A stretch of DNA of 19,545 nt, taken from contig JAICHN010000041.1 in the NCBI GenBank assembly GCA_025924845.1, positions 1-19,545 of the forward strand. Reading direction: 5' to 3'. The DNA comes from Chloroflexota bacterium. GTDB lineage: Bacteria > Chloroflexota > UBA5177 > JANWHV01. Of the stretch, positions 15,396 to 19,545 are shown in pieces. The first letter of the stretch is position 1. The number at the start of each line of letters is the position of its first letter. The notes beneath the pieces are model-generated. The model was given only the letters and a program-made list of their open reading frames with translations, had not been told where the DNA came from and made no database searches. The position numbers were made by a program, and so were the translations under genes.

Positions 15396-15559
15396 TTAGC
15401 GTAGGAACGGGGGGTAAGGGCACCGTAAGCCACGGATAAGAGAAGAGGCAGGGTAGGCTGAGAGTTTGCTAAGAGCAGAGTAGAGAGCGGCCGGAGGGAG
15501 CAGGGGCGACATCGGCCGCGCATCGTGTACCGTCCGCCAAGCCCGCTCCCGTGCTCACG

Positions 15560-15596
15560 CGAGGCCCCCGATGGTGCATGACCATCGGGGGCCTCG
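15560..15596. terminator. 16-bp perfect hairpin after the large secreted-protein gene
   Basis: Bases 15560-15575 pair fully with 15581-15596 (core GAGGCCCCCGATGGT, loop GCATG), 55 bases past the stop of the minus-strand gene. There is no T-run. Its position and strength suggest a transcription end. The rest of 15396-15650 shows no gene. Confidence 0.55.
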
Positions 15597-15650
15597 GGTG
15601 TGACGGAAGGCGTTACCGCCGCGCCGTCGGGCTAGGAGCTGCGATGCGCG

Positions 15651-18254
15651 TTAAGGGGCAAAGGCTACTTGATTGTTGATGGCGTCAAAAGCATCCTTGG
15701 CGAGGACTTGCGTTGCCTTGACATTGCCGTACCAGGTGGTGCCGCCGGCGTTCGACTGGCTCGCCGCGTAGATGAGCATTTGCGAGACCGTCAGGGAGCT
15801 TGCCCCGCCGAAGGCGCTGCTCACGTTCTCATAGCTGCCGCCGCAGATCGCCGTCCCTCCGCTGCCGTCGATCATCTTGCAGATCGTAGTCAGATCGATG
15901 GTCACGCCGCCGATCGGTGCGGGCGCGCCGATCTTGTTGCCGCCGAGGGCTGGATCGCTGAAGTAGACATCCAGTGCCGTCGCCAACATCTGCGCCTTCA
16001 GCATCGCATTACAGGTAGTGCCCGAGCAGGTGGCCGCCTTGATCACGTTGTACACGTAGGTCGCCACGGCCGTGCACGGGGCGGTCGACGAGAGATCCTG
16101 GAACGGTGCATACAGCCGGAGCCGGCCCGCAGAGGGGCAGACGCCGGTCTTGGCCTGACCCGAGATGATGCCCTGACCGTTCTTGTTCTGCCAGTAGCCC
16201 ATCGTCAGCGCTCCGGTCTTGGCGGGCCCGCACACCTCTACCGTCTTGCCGTCCGACTGGCCTTGTCCGGTGAGCCCGGTTGAGGCCGTGTTGGCGTAAC
16301 TGACGCAATTGTTCGTCGGCACGTTGACGGTGCGCGGGTAGGAGAAGATTTGCGAGGCGAAGGGCGACGAATCCGTCGCGGTCAGCGTCCCCAACGTTGT
16401 GGTTGTGCCGCCATTGAAGGTATCGGTGACGGTGATGGTCTGGTTCACTGTTGAGGTCGGGGCGCCGAAGGCGTAGGGAGCGGTGCCCTGTGCCGAGCCG
16501 TCCGGTGTGAAAGCGGCAGTTGAGTCCCATGTCGCGGTTGCGGTGTTTGTCCCCGAGCCGGGGTTGCCGGCGAAGGTACACGTGTAGTCCAGCGTCACAA
16601 AGCTGCCCGCCGGGACCGATCCGGCCGGGTCACCGCTGGTGATCGAGCATTGTCCGCCGTTGTCAATCGTGTCGGCAACGCTCGTCAGCGAGATGTCTTC
16701 CCAATCGTTCGGATTGGTTACCGTAATCGTGCCGTTCACCGCCCATGCGCTGTCGACAAAGCCGGTCTCGCCGGCCGTCACCGTGTAGTTGAACGTAGCG
16801 GTGCCGCCGATCTGCTCGACGAGCGTCTTGTCCACATTCTTGGTGATATTCCAGTTGTAGGTGCGCGTAAAGGACGGGATCGCGGTCTTGGTCACGGTGA
16901 GGTCCGTGCCGACGCACACTGTCACGGTCTTGTCGGCAGAGCCAGTGACCTGTGCATCGTCCGTTGCCGTGAACGTTGCGGTGTTGGTGTAGTCGGTACA
17001 AGTACCAGCCACACCGCTCACGATGGCCTGATCGGGGAAGCTCACGGACGCGAGATTCTGCAAATCATCGGTCGCGGTCAGCATCCCTAATGTAGTGGGC
17101 GTGCCGCCGTTGAAGGTATCGGTGACCGTGATGGTCTGATTCACCGGGTTTGTCGGAGTGGTAAATGCGAAGTCGGCAGTGCCCGATGCCGTAGTGTGCG
17201 GTGCGGTGAGCACTGAGTTATCCCAGGCCACCGCGGCGGTATTTGTCTCCGCGGTGGACGCAGGCGCCATACCGCCGTAGGTGCAGGTGTAATTCAATGA
17301 AATGGCTGCGTTTGCTGCGATGCTCACGGGAGGCGGGTTGTCGAACGAGCAGGACGCGTTCGGATCCGGTGTCCCGCCATTATACGAAATCTGGTCAGTG
17401 AAGCCGAGGCCGGAAACGTCGACCGCGTTCGGGTTCACCACGTTAACCGCACCGGTCACCTGCCAGGCACTGTCGGTGAAGCCGGTCTCGTTGGCCGTCA
17501 CCGTGTAGTTGAAGGTAGCGCTTGCACCGGAGGCGATGTCTTGCTCCGCGCTCTCCGCGCTATCAAGTGCCTTGGTGATGTTCCAGCTGTAGGTACGTGT
17601 GAACGATGGAGTCGCGTCCTTGGTCACGATGAGATCAAAGCCGGCCCCCGACGCCCCGCCGATCTTAAACGCGTCATACTTGCAATTGGAGGCTGCGACA
17701 GGCTGCAGACCGCTCAACGGCAGAGTGCAGACTGCCATGATATAGATGCCGCCGGGATTCGACGTGTCCTTATAGGGTGCAAGACGAATTAACGGTCCCT
17801 TCCCATCAGGGCTATTTGGGCGGATGCCGGCAGGCCCATCCGCGGGACCGCTATCAAGGTCATGCGTCCCGCCATACGCCATCACGCCGTCGGTGATGGT
17901 GAACGTGCGGTCGGTGTAGGGGCCGGTGGACAGCAGATCGGGGCTGCCGTCATTCGGATTGGCCTGCCCGCTAGGCTGGACCACGGCGAAGAAGTATGCG
18001 CCATCCTGAAGGCCGGCCGTGAGCGGACCGCCGTTCATCCAGACGTGATTCTTGGCGTCATAGCTATTGCAATTGGTGGCTGACCCGGCAAGGCAGGTGC
18101 CCGCCCCGTCGACCGGCGGGTCGACCGAAGTGAAGGAGGCCCCAGACGCGGCTAGCGCTGGGTGCGGCGCCAGTGCGAACACAGCCGCCAGGATCACGAG
18201 CAGAATGGGCAGCAGCCGAAAGAGCGACCGCGCCTTGCACAGCGTACGTATCAT
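15651..18254 (-). CDS. Large secreted protein with two DUF11-like repeats and a cysteine-containing C-terminal module
   Basis: This 867-residue protein has a clear signal peptide (1-35, hydrophobic core LLPILLVILAAVFALAP, cleavage after ALA). An N-terminal domain (about 37-206) is followed by two repeats of about 240 residues starting near 207 and 450. Each opens (L/V)TKxAxPSFTRTYxWNITK and contains FNYTVTAxETGFxDSAW and NQTITVTDTFNGGT. The C-terminal module (about 675-867) begins TGALTMGYWQNKNGQ and includes QMLATALDVYFSDPALGG. No LPXTG signal and no C-terminal helix is present, so it is probably released or held non-covalently. Adhesive or matrix roles fit DUF11-like proteins but are inferred. 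AAGGG (complement of 18263-18267) supports the ATG. Confidence 0.8.
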   Translation of the reverse strand: MIRTLCKARSLFRLLPILLVILAAVFALAPHPALAASGASFTSVDPPVDGAGTCLAGSATNCNSYDAKNHVWMNGGPLTAGLQDGAYFFAVVQPSGQANPNDGSPDLLSTGPYTDRTFTITDGVMAYGGTHDLDSGPADGPAGIRPNSPDGKGPLIRLAPYKDTSNPGGIYIMAVCTLPLSGLQPVAASNCKYDAFKIGGASGAGFDLIVTKDATPSFTRTYSWNITKALDSAESAEQDIASGASATFNYTVTANETGFTDSAWQVTGAVNVVNPNAVDVSGLGFTDQISYNGGTPDPNASCSFDNPPPVSIAANAAISLNYTCTYGGMAPASTAETNTAAVAWDNSVLTAPHTTASGTADFAFTTPTNPVNQTITVTDTFNGGTPTTLGMLTATDDLQNLASVSFPDQAIVSGVAGTCTDYTNTATFTATDDAQVTGSADKTVTVCVGTDLTVTKTAIPSFTRTYNWNITKNVDKTLVEQIGGTATFNYTVTAGETGFVDSAWAVNGTITVTNPNDWEDISLTSVADTIDNGGQCSITSGDPAGSVPAGSFVTLDYTCTFAGNPGSGTNTATATWDSTAAFTPDGSAQGTAPYAFGAPTSTVNQTITVTDTFNGGTTTTLGTLTATDSSPFASQIFSYPRTVNVPTNNCVSYANTASTGLTGQGQSDGKTVEVCGPAKTGALTMGYWQNKNGQGIISGQAKTGVCPSAGRLRLYAPFQDLSSTAPCTAVATYVYNVIKAATCSGTTCNAMLKAQMLATALDVYFSDPALGGNKIGAPAPIGGVTIDLTTICKMIDGSGGTAICGGSYENVSSAFGGASSLTVSQMLIYAASQSNAGGTTWYGNVKATQVLAKDAFDAINNQVAFAP

Positions 18255-18369
18255 CGGTATTTCCCTTCGGAATAGTGCGTGGTCGAAAAATGGATGACCT
18301 TACCCAGACCCCCGCTCAGATCTAATGCCGGTCGAGGGCTGTAATGTTTCGCATAGGGAATCAGCTGAC

Positions 18370-18687
18370 CTAGCCCGCCTGGGCAATATTCCCTGGTGGA
18401 GCGCGCCCCGTGGCGACGGACGCCGGCGAGAAGGAGGAGGGCGAGGAGGGCGGTCGCGCAAACCGACGAACGACATGGTAGCGCGCAACCGCATCGGGCG
18501 CGGCGGTATGTGCGGCGGCTGCCGACCAGTGCGCCTGATCCCGGTGGAGAGAGACCTGGGTGATATGCGCTGAATGACCCGACAGCGCGGTCACGGCCGC
18601 CGTGGCACGGGGACCTGCCAGCACAAAGCAGATCAGCAGGGCCACGAGGAGCCCGTGCAAGAAGAATGAAATCCGGGCTACTCTCAT
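18370..18687 (-). CDS. Small exported protein candidate (105 residues)
   Basis: The frame opens with a convincing signal peptide: MRVARIS, the hydrophobic run FFLHGLLVALLICFVLAG, then ATAA as a possible cleavage site. The remainder is alanine-, histidine- and serine-rich (SGHSAHITQVSLHRDQAHWS) and ends with low-complexity Ser/Pro. It resembles no family known to me. It lies 115 bases upstream of the large secreted-protein gene on the same strand, so the two could be co-transcribed. No clear ribosome site precedes the ATG at 18687, and a long hairpin stands 38 bases before it. The signal peptide is the main evidence. Confidence 0.45.
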   Translation of the reverse strand: MRVARISFFLHGLLVALLICFVLAGPRATAAVTALSGHSAHITQVSLHRDQAHWSAAAAHTAAPDAVARYHVVRRFARPPSSPSSFSPASVATGRAPPGNIAQAG

Positions 18688-18725
18688 GTACGACCACGGC
18701 CGCGGTACGGCCCTGAGTAAGCGAA

Positions 18726-18761
18726 GAAACCGGCGTACGCAATTACAGCGTGGCCGGTTTC
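18726..18761. other. Long hairpin in the leader of the small exported gene
   Basis: GAAACCGGC (18726-18734) and GCCGGTTTC (18753-18761) pair perfectly. The stem continues inward with TACGC/GCGTG (one wobble) after a single bulged base, about 14 bp in all. On the minus strand it is followed by TTCGCTTACT. It could be a leader structure or attenuator. Confidence 0.5.
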
Positions 18762-18812
18762 ACTACTTGCTCCCCGTAGTCCACCAAGTGACCAAGAAAA
18801 AGGCTGAGGCTC

Positions 18813-18849
18813 AAAAAGAGGGATACAGGAGTGCCGGGTGTATCCTCTT
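18813..18849 (-). terminator. Terminator-like hairpin on the minus strand
   Basis: On the minus strand AAGAGGATACA pairs with TGTATCCCTCTT (one bulged base), about 11 bp, and the stem runs into TTTTTGAG. This is a rho-independent terminator shape. No minus-strand gene was found to its right, so it may end an unseen small RNA or act as a leader attenuator. Confidence 0.4.
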
Positions 18850-19280
18850 CCCCCCCCGCGCCCTTTTCGGACTACGGATCGTCGCATCCACGAGCAACGT
18901 AACCCTACCATTCGGGAGGAGCTATGTCAATGATGGCACATGGGCACTGTGGCTTGGTGATCGGTAGCGGCTACGGACGCGGAAGCCACGTACAAACCGA
19001 TCCCTCCCCGCTCCTGTTGCTGAAGTGGAGGAAGACCATAGGCTCGGACCTGAAATGACAATGACATGATCCGGAATGCAGACCGAGCCGGCATTGAGTA
19101 AAGTGTTTGCCTGGGCAGGCGGCCGGCCGGAGATTGGCCTTTAAGACTTGCGACCGCTCATTCCTCTGCCCGACCCGGCAATGCCGGACCCGGCCTGCCA
19201 AGCGGCCCCCCTTTATGGCTGCCCTCATTGGGTGATAGCCCCATTGCCTTATTCCACGCCATAATAGCGAACAAAGAAGC

Positions 19281-19311
19281 AAAAAAGCGCCGCCGCATAG
19301 TGCGCCGGCGG
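19281..19311 (-). terminator. Terminator-like GC hairpin with T6 on the minus strand
   Basis: CCGCCG and CGGCGG (19290-19295 with 19306-19311) form a 6-bp stem with a further CA/TG pair inside. On the minus strand the stem is followed, after CGC, by six T residues (19286-19281). It would stop leftward transcription coming from the riboswitch side. It may instead be a chance A-run beside a GC hairpin. Confidence 0.35.
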
Positions 19312-19358
19312 TTTACGGCGGACGACGCCGACAGTAGAGGGAGGCATTTGGCACACGA

Positions 19359-19444
19359 AGTCGAGCGATAAAGGCAAACCCACCGCGAGGTGGGGACGCA
19401 AAGCGAGGGAACTCGGATGAGTTGGCCCGGCTGCCGAACCGATT
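19359..19444 (+). promoter_or_regulatory. Class I cyclic-di-GMP riboswitch aptamer (GEMM-I)
   Basis: The conserved core is present in order: AAAGGCAAACC (19370-19380); P2 stem CCCACC/GGTGGG (19379-19384, 19389-19394) capped by the GNRA tetraloop GCGA; the joining segment GGGACGCAAAGC (19393-19404); a P3 arm whose outer stem is AACTC/GAGTT (19410-19414, 19419-19423); and the closing GGCTGCCGAACC (19429-19440). P1 can form from AGTCG (19359-19363) with CGATT (19440-19444). This RNA class binds the second messenger c-di-GMP and usually controls motility, biofilm or surface-protein genes. It lies 82 bases upstream of the gene at the window edge, on the same strand. The motif match is by eye but covers every diagnostic part. 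Confidence 0.9.
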
Positions 19445-19519
19445 ACTCCCGGCGCACCGGATGTGCCCCGGCTAATCGGCCGGAACCCAGATTATTCCGG
19501 TATGCGCATATGGGAGTAA
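19443..19519 (+). promoter_or_regulatory. Riboswitch expression platform that can mask the ribosome site
   Basis: TTACTCCC (19443-19450), directly after the aptamer, is the exact complement of GGGAGTAA (19512-19519), which contains the Shine-Dalgarno sequence of the edge gene. Between them lie GGCGCA/TGTGCC (19451-19456, 19462-19467) and the competing hairpins CCGGC/GCCGG (19468-19472, 19479-19483) and CCGGAA/TTCCGG (19480-19485, 19495-19500). The anti-SD shares its first two bases with the P1 strand. Ligand-stabilised P1 could therefore weaken masking and turn translation on; that direction is inferred. Confidence 0.65.
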
Positions 19520-19526
19520 GACGACA

Positions 19527-19545
19527 ATGACAAGAAACCGGCGCG
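19527..19545 (+). CDS. Start of a riboswitch-controlled gene, cut by the window edge
   Basis: The ATG at 19527 is preceded by GGGAG (19512-19516) at 10 bases and opens MTRNRR before the sequence ends. A basic N-terminus like this is common in signal-peptide or membrane proteins, but six residues cannot identify it. It is the evident target of the c-di-GMP riboswitch. Confidence 0.7.

Larger units (their letters stand above)
18688..19358. other. 670-base non-coding region rich in hairpins
   Basis: No convincing gene was found. It holds three strong secondary structures (18726-18761, 18813-18849, 19281-19311), two of which look like terminators on the minus strand. A 44-codon + frame at 18924-19058 has a GGAGG 4 bases upstream but unconvincing codon use. 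A weak promoter pair for the riboswitch transcript may be TTTACG (19312-19317) and TAGAGG (19335-19340) at 17 bases. Confidence 0.45.

Noticed and set aside
15094..15523. Two long minus-strand frames overlapping the glycosyltransferase tail
   Set aside because: They are Arg/Pro/Ser-rich out-of-frame readings of the GC-rich sequence. The glycosyltransferase frame explains the region with a recognisable domain.
18924..19058. A 44-codon + strand frame (MSMMAHGHCG...) with GGAGG upstream
   Set aside because: The ribosome site is very close (4 bases), codon choice is unlike the neighbouring genes (AGG, ATA, GTA), and no domain or signal is visible. Kept only as a note in the non-coding region.
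18971..19282. A 103-residue minus-strand frame between the hairpins
   Set aside because: It has no ribosome site, no domain and mixed basic/cysteine composition typical of random GC-rich sequence.

Overview
This is a GC-rich bacterial stretch carrying mostly ordinary chromosomal genes. The gene mix suggests a soil-type or aerobic member of Chloroflexota, or a close neighbour in Terrabacteria: a VanW/YoaR-type cell-wall protein, a YkcA/YkcB-type glycosyltransferase tail, a Uma2 nuclease, an AAE3-type acyl-CoA ligase and a large DUF11-like secreted protein. This assignment rests on family recall, not on any marker gene. No rRNA, tRNA, CRISPR array, intact insertion sequence or phage gene was seen.

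Left part (1-7113). A promoter precedes a two-gene operon with an ATGA overlap: an oxalate--CoA-ligase-like enzyme and a ketopantoate-reductase-family protein. Convergent to it is a luciferase-like flavin oxidoreductase; the two are separated by about 200 bp bounded by a 13-bp inverted repeat. Then come a channel-like membrane protein and a DHA2-family drug exporter that ends at a long perfect hairpin.

Middle part (7114-13934). This region is more accessory. It holds a small secreted protein made of two cysteine-bounded repeats, a probable C-terminal remnant of a TPR regulator, a VapBC toxin-antitoxin pair with a leaderless promoter and a tandem-repeat operator candidate, a PPP-type phosphatase, a Uma2 nuclease and a VanW-family protein. 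A 21-bp perfect hairpin flanked by a 10-bp direct repeat separates the VanW gene from a SAM methyltransferase.

Right part (13935-19545). It holds a VOC-family protein, a 5'-truncated glycosyltransferase keeping only its C-terminal extracellular domain, an 867-residue secreted repeat protein, and a small exported ORF upstream of that. The most notable element is at the right edge: a class I cyclic-di-GMP riboswitch aptamer on the + strand. An 8-nt anti-Shine-Dalgarno segment follows it and is exactly complementary to the ribosome site of a gene that starts 19 bases before the window ends. This suggests second-messenger control of translation of a protein whose identity lies outside the window. 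No new multi-gene defence or biosynthetic system could be demonstrated. The riboswitch unit, the repeat microprotein and the palindromic insertion are the best candidates for follow-up.
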